Shown: one piece after another, positions 1 through 5,495 of the stretch
How the letters are laid out: each line of letters begins with the position of its first letter
Position numbering within the stretch: position 1 is the stretch's first letter
Assembly: GCA_030618975.1 (NCBI GenBank)
Contig: JAUXCH010000321.1
Span: 1-6,177, forward strand
Direction: 5' to 3'
From: Planctomycetia bacterium
GTDB lineage: Bacteria > Planctomycetota > PLA2 > JAEUHO01
Length of the DNA: 6,177 bases
Notes under the pieces: generated by a model
Told to the model about the DNA's origin: nothing
The model's input: the letters and a program-made list of their open reading frames with translations, nothing else
Database searches by the model: none
Translations under genes and position numbers: made by a program

Positions 1-124
1 AGCGCAGGCATCTTCGAATCGGGAGTCTAACGACGTCCGAACGGGGTGGGGAGGCGTCCGCGACGCGCAGGCGAGGCGAAGTCCGCTATCGCTCCTCCTC
101 CGGGGCGGGTAGGATCCTTCCCCC
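1..124. other. Left-edge region, possible tail of an upstream gene
   Basis: In frame 1 the plus strand reads SAGIFESGV and then a TAA stop at 28-30, so the window may begin inside the last codons of an upstream gene. Nine residues are too few to test this. An ATG on the minus strand at 9-11 could instead begin a gene running off the left edge, but no good ribosome binding site precedes it. From 31 to 124 I see no gene, only the probable promoter and leader of the dehydrogenase that starts at 125. Confidence 0.2.
110..115 (+). promoter_or_regulatory. Possible -10 box (TAGGAT) for the dehydrogenase operon
   Basis: TAGGAT matches the TATAAT consensus at four of six positions, including the invariant TA....T bases. 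It lies 9 bp before the ATG at 125, so the transcript would have an extremely short leader. The flanking 8-mer GGTAGGAT recurs on the minus strand upstream of the small membrane gene (2620-2627). I see no good -35 box at the usual distance. Confidence 0.25.
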
Positions 125-1228
125 ATGACGATTCCCGACCAGATGATGGCTGCCGTCTACCGAGGACAGGGCGACGTGCAGGTCGAGCAGGTGCCGGTCC
201 CGGAAATCGGGCCGGGCGAGGTCCTCGTGCGCGTGCTCGCGTGCGGGGTCTGCTCGACGGACCTCAAGAAAGTCGAGCTCGGTCTCCTGACGCCGCCGCG
301 CGTCTTCGGGCACGAGACCGTCGGACAGATCGCCGCCGTGGGCGACGGGGTCTACGGGTGGCAGGCAGGCGACCGCGTCGCCGTCTACCACCACATCCCC
401 GACCGCACGTCCTGGTACAGCCAGCGCTCGCTCTACGCGCAGTGCCCCCAGTACAAGGAGGTCGGCGTCACGGCCGGCACGGGGGAACCCGGAGGCGGCG
501 GGTTCGCCGAGTACGTGCGCGTCATGCCCTGGATCGTCGAAGACGGCGGACTCTGGGCCGTGCCGGACGACGTACCCGACGAGGAGGCGGTCTTCCTCGA
601 GCCCGTGAACACGTGTCTCAAGGGAATCCGCAAGCTCGGCATCGACGAGGAGCACGTCGTCCTCGTCGCGGGTGTCGGGAGCATCGGGCTGGTGATGATG
701 CAGCTCGCCAACCGCGAGGGCGCCTCGGTGATCGCGGCCGACCCGCTCCCGGCGCGACGCGCTCTCGCCGAGGAGCTGGGCGCCGAGCGCACCGTCGATC
801 CGACCACCGAGGACATCGAGGCCGTCTGCCGCGAACTCACGGACGGACGCGGCGCGGACCGCGCCATCGTCGCCGCCGTCGGCGCCGGCCCCGTCCGCGA
901 CGCCATCCAGGCAACGCGTCCCGGCGCCACGATCCTCCTGTTCGCCCAGACCCACCGCGGCGACGAGGTGGCGGCCGATCTCTGCGAGGTCTGCCTGGAC
1001 GAGAAGCGGATCGTGGGGTCCTACTCGGCATCCGTCGACGAGGCGAACGAGGCCGCCGAGGTGGTGTTCGAGGGACAGAACGAGCTCGCCCCCCTCGTCA
1101 CACACCGTCTTGCGCTGAGCGAGGCGGGGAAGGCGTTCGAGATCGCGGCGAGGCCGTCCAACGAGGCCATCAAGGTCGTCGTGATCCCCGACGCCGTGCT
1201 TTCCGACGCTGGGCCCGACGAGTCCTGA
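125..1228 (+). CDS. Medium-chain (zinc-type) alcohol/polyol dehydrogenase, structural zinc site lost
   Basis: This 367-residue protein belongs to the medium-chain dehydrogenase/reductase superfamily: cytosolic NAD(P)-dependent oxidation of an alcohol, sugar or polyol. The N-terminal GroES-like domain carries the catalytic zinc set C43 (GVCSTDLKK), H63-E64 (GHE) and E159 (EPVNTC). The Rossmann domain shows GVGSIG at 183-188 and D206 at the end of the second strand, which favours NAD over NADP. Family members normally have four structural-zinc cysteines spaced C-x2-C-x2-C-x7-C. Here those positions read D93, S96, S99 and C107, so that lobe probably holds no zinc. The substrate cannot be read from the sequence; the overall look is of sugar/polyol dehydrogenases. 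The start at 125 has only a weak AGGA at 111-114. Met7 or Met8 would align better with family N-termini such as MKAAVY and are real alternatives. The gene is followed after 19 bp by a second dehydrogenase, suggesting one transcript and a shared pathway. Confidence 0.9.
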   Translation: MTIPDQMMAAVYRGQGDVQVEQVPVPEIGPGEVLVRVLACGVCSTDLKKVELGLLTPPRVFGHETVGQIAAVGDGVYGWQAGDRVAVYHHIPDRTSWYSQRSLYAQCPQYKEVGVTAGTGEPGGGGFAEYVRVMPWIVEDGGLWAVPDDVPDEEAVFLEPVNTCLKGIRKLGIDEEHVVLVAGVGSIGLVMMQLANREGASVIAADPLPARRALAEELGAERTVDPTTEDIEAVCRELTDGRGADRAIVAAVGAGPVRDAIQATRPGATILLFAQTHRGDEVAADLCEVCLDEKRIVGSYSASVDEANEAAEVVFEGQNELAPLVTHRLALSEAGKAFEIAARPSNEAIKVVVIPDAVLSDAGPDES

Positions 1229-1247
1229 CGGCCCGGAGGGAGGGCGC

Positions 1248-2453
1248 GTGAAGGCGGCCGTGCTCCACGGGAGCTACGACGTCCGCATCGAGGACGTCGA
1301 GACGCCCCGGCTCGCTGCCGGCGAGGTGCTCCTGCGCATCGAGCTGGCCCTGACGGGCGGCACGACGATGAAGATGGTCCGTCGCGGGTACCACGCCCGG
1401 ATGGGCGACCCCCCGCTACCCCTCGGACACGAGGGTGTCGGCGTGATCGAGGTCGTGGGCGAGGGCGTCGAGGGCTTCGCCGCCGGGGACCGCGTCGTCC
1501 CGTCGAACTCCGGTTCCTGCGGCGCGTGTCCCGCGTGCGATCGCGGCCTGAGCGCGCAGTGCGAGTCCATGGTCTGGCTCACCGGGATGTGCGCGGAGAA
1601 GGTCGTCGTGCCCGCGCGCATCGTCGAGACGAACCTCCACAAGGTGCCCGAGGGCGTCGACCCGCGCGCCGCCGCATTGGCGGAGAACGTCGCGTGCGTG
1701 CTCAAGGGGCGCGATCGCTCCCCGGGGCGCGCCGGCGAGCAGGGTCTCGTGCTCGGTGCCGGCGCGATGGGGCTCATCTGGACCCGCGTGCTCTCGCTCA
1801 CCGGCGTCGACGTGACCACCGTCGACCCGCTGCCCGACCGCCGCGACCTCGCGCTCCAGATGGGCGCATCGAGGGTGCTCGACACCGGCGAGCTCGACGA
1901 CCTCCTGGATGCCGGCGAGTTGCGCGCGGACCTCGTCGTGGAGGTCGTGGGCGACCCCGGCATCTGGGAGACCGCGATCCGGGCCGCCGCACCGGGAGGC
2001 CGCGTCCACCTGTTCGGGGGGCCGGCCCGCGGCACGAGCATCCCGCTCGACACGCAGCGCATGCACTACGACGAGCTGACCCTCGTCTCGTCCTTCCACC
2101 ACACGCCCTACCACTTCGCGGAGGCCGTCCGCGCGATGGCGGCGGGCCTCCTCGAACCGGGCGTCCTCGTGCGCGAGGAAGTAGCGCTGTCGGACCTGCC
2201 CGCGTTCTTCCGCCGCTCCTTCGAGGGGGGGCGGCCCTCCGAAGGCGGCCGTCGTTCCCTGAGGACGGGGAGGGCCCTGAGGACGGGGAGGGTGCGAAGG
2301 GCGCGTCGTAGTTGGGCATCCGAATGCCGAACATTGGTACCGGGTGTCAATCCGTTGCTTTGCGGCCGTTGCTTCGCGGAGGGGATGGGGGATCAGGCCT
2401 TGCCGGCCCGGGCCAGCCTGCGGCCCCGGACGATCGCCTGCAGCACGAGATAG
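1248..2453 (+). CDS. Second zinc-type medium-chain dehydrogenase; 3' end apparently frameshifted (natural end about 2262)
   Basis: This is another member of the medium-chain dehydrogenase superfamily, beginning at a GTG with a strong GGAGGGAGGG site at 1235-1244. It has the structural-zinc cysteines C91, C94, C97 and C105 in the expected spacing, H61-E62 (GHE), E146, the nucleotide-binding GAGAMG at 170-175, and D193, which favours NAD. The catalytic cysteine is missing: where relatives have C-G-T-D-x-K, this protein has GGTTMK at 37-42, so the zinc may be bound differently or absent. As written, the frame runs to a stop at 2451-2453, giving 401 residues with an arginine-rich tail unlike the family that overlaps the minus-strand gene at 2393. 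Removing one G from the run at 2225-2231 gives the ending FEGGGPPKAAVVP and a stop at 2260-2262: 337 residues, a normal length. I infer an indel, either a sequence error or a real mutation. The first 328 codons are secure; everything after about 2231 in this frame is doubtful. Confidence 0.82.
   Translation: MKAAVLHGSYDVRIEDVETPRLAAGEVLLRIELALTGGTTMKMVRRGYHARMGDPPLPLGHEGVGVIEVVGEGVEGFAAGDRVVPSNSGSCGACPACDRGLSAQCESMVWLTGMCAEKVVVPARIVETNLHKVPEGVDPRAAALAENVACVLKGRDRSPGRAGEQGLVLGAGAMGLIWTRVLSLTGVDVTTVDPLPDRRDLALQMGASRVLDTGELDDLLDAGELRADLVVEVVGDPGIWETAIRAAAPGGRVHLFGGPARGTSIPLDTQRMHYDELTLVSSFHHTPYHFAEAVRAMAAGLLEPGVLVREEVALSDLPAFFRRSFEGGRPSEGGRRSLRTGRALRTGRVRRARRSWASECRTLVPGVNPLLCGRCFAEGMGDQALPARASLRPRTIACSTR
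2225..2231 (+). other. G7 homopolymer at the frameshift point
   Basis: Seven consecutive G residues sit where the second dehydrogenase leaves its expected frame. With six G the reading gives the family-like C-terminus FEGGGPPKAAVVP and a TGA at 2260-2262. With seven it opens a long low-quality tail. Homopolymers are common sites of sequencing indels and of polymerase slippage, so error, mutation and transcript slippage are all possible. Confidence 0.75.
2233..2276 (+). terminator. Possible hairpin around the natural stop of the second dehydrogenase
   Basis: GGCCCTCC (2233-2240) pairs with GGAGGGCC (2269-2276). Inside it CCGTC (2249-2253) pairs with GACGG (2264-2268), leaving a 10-nt loop. 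No T-run follows, so it is not a classic intrinsic terminator. It may simply reflect the GC-rich repeat that overlaps it. Confidence 0.2.
2257..2292 (+). repeat. Perfect 18-bp tandem duplication (two copies)
   Basis: CCCTGAGGACGGGGAGGG occurs at 2257-2274 and again, identically, at 2275-2292. Each copy contains a TGA. The first is the natural stop of the frame-corrected dehydrogenase (2260-2262) and the second lies in the same frame (2278-2280). The pair supplies four G-runs of three or more bases (2267-2270, 2272-2274, 2285-2288, 2290-2292), so a G-quadruplex on the plus strand is conceivable. Confidence 0.9.
2311..2332. terminator. Stem-loop in the junction between the dehydrogenase and the small membrane gene
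   Basis: GTTGGGCAT (2311-2319) pairs with ATGCCGAAC (2324-2332) across a CCGA tetraloop, with one G-G mismatch. It lies in the convergent gap after the dehydrogenase operon and before the 3' end of the minus-strand gene, so it could end transcripts from either side. There is no T-run on either strand, so intrinsic termination is doubtful. Confidence 0.3.
2352..2379 (+). repeat. Imperfect 14-bp tandem repeat (two copies)
   Basis: CCGTTGCTTTGCGG (2352-2365) is followed directly by CCGTTGCTTCGCGG (2366-2379), with one mismatch in 14. It lies just downstream of the stop of the minus-strand membrane gene and is part of a 130-bp gap (2263-2392) that holds repeats and a stem-loop but no other gene I can support. 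Confidence 0.8.
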
Positions 2454-2590
2454 ACGGCCGCGAAGGTGAGCAGTTCCCAGTGGAGGTTCGCGAAGACCTC
2501 CTGACTGCCCCACACCAGCCGGGCCACGACGTAGGCCAGGAACCCGCAGAAGACGTCGATCAGCCGGGATCCGATCTTCTCGAACTTCAT
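2393..2590 (-). CDS. Small two-helix membrane protein of unknown function
   Basis: This is a 65-residue protein that I do not recognise. Two hydrophobic stretches, about residues 10-27 (LIDVFCGFLAYVVARLVW) and 38-54, can each span a membrane, joined by a short loop (GSQEVFANLH). Both ends are basic (MKFEKIGSR; RGRRLARAGK), so by the positive-inside rule both should face the cytoplasm with the loop outside. Only 4 of 65 codons end in A or T, like the surrounding confirmed genes, which argues that this is a true gene. A GAGGG on the minus strand (2600-2596) lies 5 nt before the ATG, and a TAGGAT box lies further upstream. It is divergent from ettA with 97 bp between the starts. It overlaps the doubtful frameshifted tail of the plus-strand dehydrogenase by 61 bp, which is a further sign that the tail is not real. 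Confidence 0.65.
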   Translation of the reverse strand: MKFEKIGSRLIDVFCGFLAYVVARLVWGSQEVFANLHWELLTFAAVYLVLQAIVRGRRLARAGKA

Positions 2591-2619
2591 GGCCGCCCTC
2601 GCCCTGGGACTCGCCCGGC

Positions 2620-2625
2620 ATCCTA
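2620..2625 (-). promoter_or_regulatory. Possible -10 box (TAGGAT) for the small membrane gene
   Basis: Read on the minus strand, TAGGAT ends 29 nt before the ATG at 2590 and is followed by GCCGGGCGA. This context resembles the TACGATGCCCGGTGA sequence upstream of the sigma factor gene (5593-5607). No convincing -35 box is seen. Confidence 0.3.
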
Positions 2626-2674
2626 CCTCGCCCCCGCACCCCGACCGGGAGCGGGCACGCCCCCGTTCCTCGCG

Positions 2675-2680
2675 TAGAAC
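2675..2680 (+). promoter_or_regulatory. Possible -10 box (TAGAAC) for ettA, implying a leaderless transcript
   Basis: TAGAAC ends 7 bp before the ATG at 2688. If it is a -10 element, transcription would begin at or next to the A of the start codon. This fits the absence of a clear Shine-Dalgarno sequence there. The match to TATAAT is four of six, and no clear -35 box is present. Confidence 0.22.
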
Positions 2681-2687
2681 GTCGGCG

Positions 2688-4358
2688 ATGAGCGCCGACT
2701 ACGTCCTCCAGCTGGGTCACGTGAGCCGTTCCTACGACGGCCGCCAGGTCCTCGAGGACATCAGCCTGGCTTTCCTGCGCGGCGCCCGCATCGGCGTGAT
2801 CGGCCACAACGGCAGCGGCAAGAGCACCCTGCTCAAGGTCCTCGCCGGCGAGGACACGGACCACGAGGGGGTGCGGTGGGCCGCCGACGGCGTCCGCATC
2901 GGCTACCTCCCCCAGGAGCCGCGCCTCACGCCCGGCACCGTCCGCGCGAACCTCGAGGAGGCCGTGGCCGACACGCACGCCCTCCTCGCTCGGTTCGACC
3001 GTCTCAACGAGAAGCTCGGAGAGGACCTCGACGCCGACGCGATGCAGGCCGCGCTCGACGAGTTGCAGAGGGTCCAGGAGGACATCGAGACCCGCGACGC
3101 CTGGGAGCTCGACCGCCGCATCGAGCAGGCCAGTCACGCCCTGGGCTGCCCGGACGGCGACGCCGACGTCGATACCTGTTCGGGCGGCGAGCGACGCCGC
3201 GTCGCCCTCGCGAAGATCCTCTTGGAGCACCCGGACGTGCTCCTCCTCGACGAGCCGACCAACCACTTGGACGCCGACGCCGTCCAGTGGCTCGAACGCC
3301 ACCTCTCCGACTACCACGGCACCGTGATCGCCATCACCCACGACCGCTACTTCCTCGACAACGTCGCGGAGTGGATGCTCGAGATGGAGCGCGGTCGCGG
3401 CATCCCCTACAAGGGCAACTACTCCGCGTACCTCGAGCAGCGCGCGGCGCGGGAAAGCACCGAGGCCCGCCAGGAGAAGTCCCGCCGACGCGTGCTGGAA
3501 CGCGAGCTGGAGTGGATCCGCCAGAGCCCGCGCGCCCGCACGGCGAAGAGCAAGGCGCGCATCAAGAACTTCGATCGCCTGCGGGACGAGCAGCGCGAGC
3601 GGGGCGACGACGGCGTCACCATCGACATCCCCGCCGGCGAAAAGCTCGGGAACAAGGTGCTGATCGTCGAGGCGCTGACGAAGCGCTTCGGCGAGCGCAC
3701 CGTCATCCACGATCTCTCCTTCGAGATCCCGCCGGGCGCGATCCTCGGCGTGATCGGCCCCAACGGCACGGGCAAGACCACGTTGCTGAGGCTCATCGCC
3801 GGCCAGCTCGAGCCGGACGCCGGACGGGTCGTCCTCGGTCCCTCCGTCACCCCCTGCTCCGTCGACCAGGACCGGGCGGAGCTCGACCCGGAGAAGACCG
3901 TCTGGCAGGAGATCACGGACGGAGTCGACGAGCTCAAGCTCGGCGTGCGGAAGATGAACTCGCGCGCCTACGTCTCGCGATTCAACTTCCGCGGCGCCGA
4001 CCAGCAGCAACTCGTCGGCACGCTCTCCGGCGGACAGCGCAACCGCGTGCAGCTCGCGAAGATGCTTCGCCAGGGCGGCAACCTGCTGCTGGTCGACGAA
4101 CCCACGAACGACCTCGACCTCGGGACCATCCGCGTCCTCGAGAGCTCGCTCCAGGCCTTCCCCGGCTGCGCGGTCGTCGTCTCCCACGATCGGTTCTTCC
4201 TGGACCGGATCGCCACGCACGTCCTCGCCTTCCACGAGGGCGGCGGTGCCCGGTTCTGGGAGGGCAACTACGCGACCTACCGCGAGCGCCTCGCCGAGGA
4301 GCGCGAGGCCACCGGCAAGGGCCCCCGGACGAGGGGTACCCACCGCCGCTTCCAGTGA
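2688..4358 (+). CDS. ettA: Energy-dependent translational throttle protein EttA (ABC-F ATPase)
   Basis: This 556-residue cytosolic ABC-F protein has two ATPase domains and no membrane segments. EttA binds the ribosomal E site and adjusts entry into elongation to the ATP/ADP state. Nucleotide-binding domain 1 has GHNGSGKST (39-47), the signature CSGGE (164-168), VLLLDEPTNHLD (184-195) and H218. A charged interdomain linker of the P-site tRNA-interacting type follows from about 244 to 330 (EWIRQSPRARTAKSKARI). Domain 2 has GPNGTGKTT (357-365), LSGGQ (446-450) and LLLVDEPTNDLD, with the catalytic E471. Characteristic EttA stretches are present: IGYLPQEP, THDRYFLDNVA, SRAYVSRFNF and FPGCAVVVSHDRFFLDRIATH. 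The frame stays open up to an ATG at 2589, but those 33 extra residues are proline/arginine-rich and unlike the family. The 2688 start gives MSADYVLQ, matching EttA N-termini and the 555-residue E. coli length. The gene is divergent from the small membrane gene and convergent with the binding-protein gene, so it is probably transcribed alone. The first signature motif has C in place of the usual L. Confidence 0.95.
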   Translation: MSADYVLQLGHVSRSYDGRQVLEDISLAFLRGARIGVIGHNGSGKSTLLKVLAGEDTDHEGVRWAADGVRIGYLPQEPRLTPGTVRANLEEAVADTHALLARFDRLNEKLGEDLDADAMQAALDELQRVQEDIETRDAWELDRRIEQASHALGCPDGDADVDTCSGGERRRVALAKILLEHPDVLLLDEPTNHLDADAVQWLERHLSDYHGTVIAITHDRYFLDNVAEWMLEMERGRGIPYKGNYSAYLEQRAARESTEARQEKSRRRVLERELEWIRQSPRARTAKSKARIKNFDRLRDEQRERGDDGVTIDIPAGEKLGNKVLIVEALTKRFGERTVIHDLSFEIPPGAILGVIGPNGTGKTTLLRLIAGQLEPDAGRVVLGPSVTPCSVDQDRAELDPEKTVWQEITDGVDELKLGVRKMNSRAYVSRFNFRGADQQQLVGTLSGGQRNRVQLAKMLRQGGNLLLVDEPTNDLDLGTIRVLESSLQAFPGCAVVVSHDRFFLDRIATHVLAFHEGGGARFWEGNYATYRERLAEEREATGKGPRTRGTHRRFQ

Positions 4359-4370
4359 GGTCTCGGCCTC
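4357..4370. terminator. Small inverted repeat at the convergent ettA / binding-protein junction
   Basis: GAGGTCTCGGCCTC can fold into a 4-5 bp stem (GAGG with CCTC, plus a T-G pair). It lies in the 16-bp gap between the two convergent stop codons. No T-run follows on either strand. It is the only candidate for a shared terminator here and is weak. Confidence 0.18.
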
Positions 4371-4374
4371 GGAT

Positions 4375-5412
4375 CTACCGTTTCGGGAGGTTCTTCGAGA
4401 AGGGTTCGAGGATCTCCCTCGCGGCCCGCTCGCTCCCCCCCAGATCCTTCAGCGTCAGGGCGCCCGGAAGCCCCAGGCTCGCACCGTCGGCATCCGGCGC
4501 GTGCAGACCGTACGCCTCCAGGATCGTGCGCGCCTCCGGGCTCCAGAGGAAGCCGACCAGGACGTCCAGGACCGCCTGCAGGTCGGGCGTCGCGTTCCGG
4601 CGCAGGACGACGACGATCGGCTCGCACAGCAGCGTGTTCGGCGGCCTGACGATCTCGCCCGGCTTGCGAGGTCTGAGTGGGGTCGCGAGCACGTCGTGCT
4701 CGTAGGCAACGCAGACATCCCCGATGCCGTTGCGGAAACAGCGAGCGGCGGCACGAGCGCTGACGGCCGGACACAACGAGCTGATCTGGAGACGGAAGGC
4801 GAGACCCAACGCCTCCTGCCGGCTCCCGGTTCGTGACCACTCCTCTCCGTACGCCGCCAACAGCCCGTAGGCGCCCAGACCGCAGGTTCGTGGTGCCGGT
4901 CGAATCACGATCGCGTCGGAGGACACGAGCGACTCGAAGTCCTTCACGCCCTTGGGATTCCCTTCGCGCACGTGGAGGATGAGAGGTGAGCGCGCGAAGA
5001 CGCCTCCGTGGGGAAGCGTCTTCCAGGCTTCGGGGCGCACGACGTCGGGAACCAGCCGGTTCGCGTCCATCTCCGAGGACAGGATCACGATCTGGGGCCG
5101 GGCCCCCGCGAGGATCTCCGTGACGAGATCGCAGGACCCACCGAACTTCCGTTCGATCTTGACGCGTCCTCCCGTCCGCTCCTCCCAGCGCTGCTCGAAG
5201 GCCTCGACCAGTCCATCGGTCAGGACTTCGTCGAGTCCACTGTAGGCATAGAGCGTGAGGACCCGACCGGGCGGCGCCTCGTCGTCGCCGCCTCTCGTGA
5301 AGAGACAGACGAGAACGAGAACCGCGGCGCAAGCGAGCAAGAACGCCATGAGGCGTAGGCGGCGAAACCGCCTCGTGAAGTGTCGATTCGAAGGCCGTGT
5401 CGAGAGGACCAT
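4375..5412 (-). CDS. Membrane-anchored sulfate/molybdate-type extracellular solute-binding protein (orphan)
   Basis: This 345-residue protein has the type II periplasmic-binding fold of the sulfate-binding (Sbp/CysP) group. Recognisable landmarks in order are YAYSGLDEVL (55-64), KFGGS (89-93, GGSGK in Sbp), HVREGNPKGVKDFESLV (147-163), APRTCGLGAYGLLAAYG (173-189), NGIGDVCVAYEHDVL, LLCEPIVVV and FLWSPEAR. The N-terminus has about 20 residues rich in arginine, then a hydrophobic segment (about 21-38). I see no good signal-peptidase or lipobox site after it, so it is probably an uncleaved anchor with the binding domain outside the inner membrane. The sulfate-contact loops are altered and several now carry cysteine, so the ligand is not certain. 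No permease or transport ATPase is nearby; the neighbouring ABC protein is ettA. The start is fixed by an extended Shine-Dalgarno sequence 3 nt upstream. Fifteen of the first 60 codons end in A or T, against 2 to 7 in the first 60 codons of the dehydrogenase, ettA and sigma genes, suggesting different ancestry or weak expression. Confidence 0.85.
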   Translation of the reverse strand: MVLSTRPSNRHFTRRFRRLRLMAFLLACAAVLVLVCLFTRGGDDEAPPGRVLTLYAYSGLDEVLTDGLVEAFEQRWEERTGGRVKIERKFGGSCDLVTEILAGARPQIVILSSEMDANRLVPDVVRPEAWKTLPHGGVFARSPLILHVREGNPKGVKDFESLVSSDAIVIRPAPRTCGLGAYGLLAAYGEEWSRTGSRQEALGLAFRLQISSLCPAVSARAAARCFRNGIGDVCVAYEHDVLATPLRPRKPGEIVRPPNTLLCEPIVVVLRRNATPDLQAVLDVLVGFLWSPEARTILEAYGLHAPDADGASLGLPGALTLKDLGGSERAAREILEPFSKNLPKR

Positions 5413-5415
5413 CCG

Positions 5416-5425
5416 ATCACCTCCT
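5416..5425 (-). promoter_or_regulatory. Extended Shine-Dalgarno sequence of the binding-protein gene
   Basis: On the minus strand AGGAGGTGAT is a 10-base match to the complement of the usual 16S rRNA 3' end (ATCACCTCCT). The AGGAGG core lies 7 nt before the ATG at 5412. It is far stronger than the sites of the other genes here and fixes the start, ruling out Met22 as the main initiator. Confidence 0.85.
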
Positions 5426-5432
5426 GCTCACC

Positions 5433-5462
5433 AAAATACGCCTCTCCGTGGACCGAACCCAA
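5433..5462 (-). promoter_or_regulatory. Possible sigma-70-like promoter for the binding-protein gene
   Basis: On the minus strand TTGGGT (5462-5457) and TATTTT (5438-5433) are separated by 18 bp. The matches to TTGACA and TATAAT are three and four of six. Transcription would begin just before the Shine-Dalgarno sequence, giving a leader of roughly 15-20 nt. The -35 element lies inside the inverted repeat at 5453-5473. Confidence 0.28.
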
Positions 5463-5473
5463 GGGGAGTTCGG
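5453..5473. promoter_or_regulatory. Inverted repeat, possible operator
   Basis: CCGAAC (5453-5458) and GTTCGG (5468-5473) form perfect 6-bp arms around a 9-bp centre. GGAC (5450-5453) and GTCC (5475-5478) partly extend the symmetry. It sits over the putative -35 box of the binding-protein gene in the divergent region, where a dimeric regulator could bind. This role is inferred from position and symmetry only. Confidence 0.35.
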
Positions 5474-5495
5474 AGTCCGCTCGGCTCCTTCCGCA

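Noticed and set aside
86..1105. 339-codon minus-strand frame opposite the first dehydrogenase
   Set aside because: It shows no recognisable motif and is fully explained as the antisense shadow of a well-supported gene.
2589..2687. Earlier ATG for ettA at 2589
   Set aside because: The added 33 residues are proline/arginine-rich, unlike EttA, and would overlap the start of the small membrane gene. Starting at 2688 gives the family N-terminus and length.
1416..4343. 975-codon open frame on the minus strand
   Set aside because: It lies antisense across the second dehydrogenase, the junction and nearly all of ettA, whose motifs are unmistakable. Its composition is low-complexity V/L/A/R/G/E and it is an artefact of high GC.
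4375..5412. Lipoprotein signal (LLAC at 25-28 or LVLVC at 32-36) in the binding protein
   Set aside because: LLAC lies at the start of the hydrophobic segment, with more hydrophobic residues after it, and VLVC lacks a small residue before the cysteine. An uncleaved anchor fits better.
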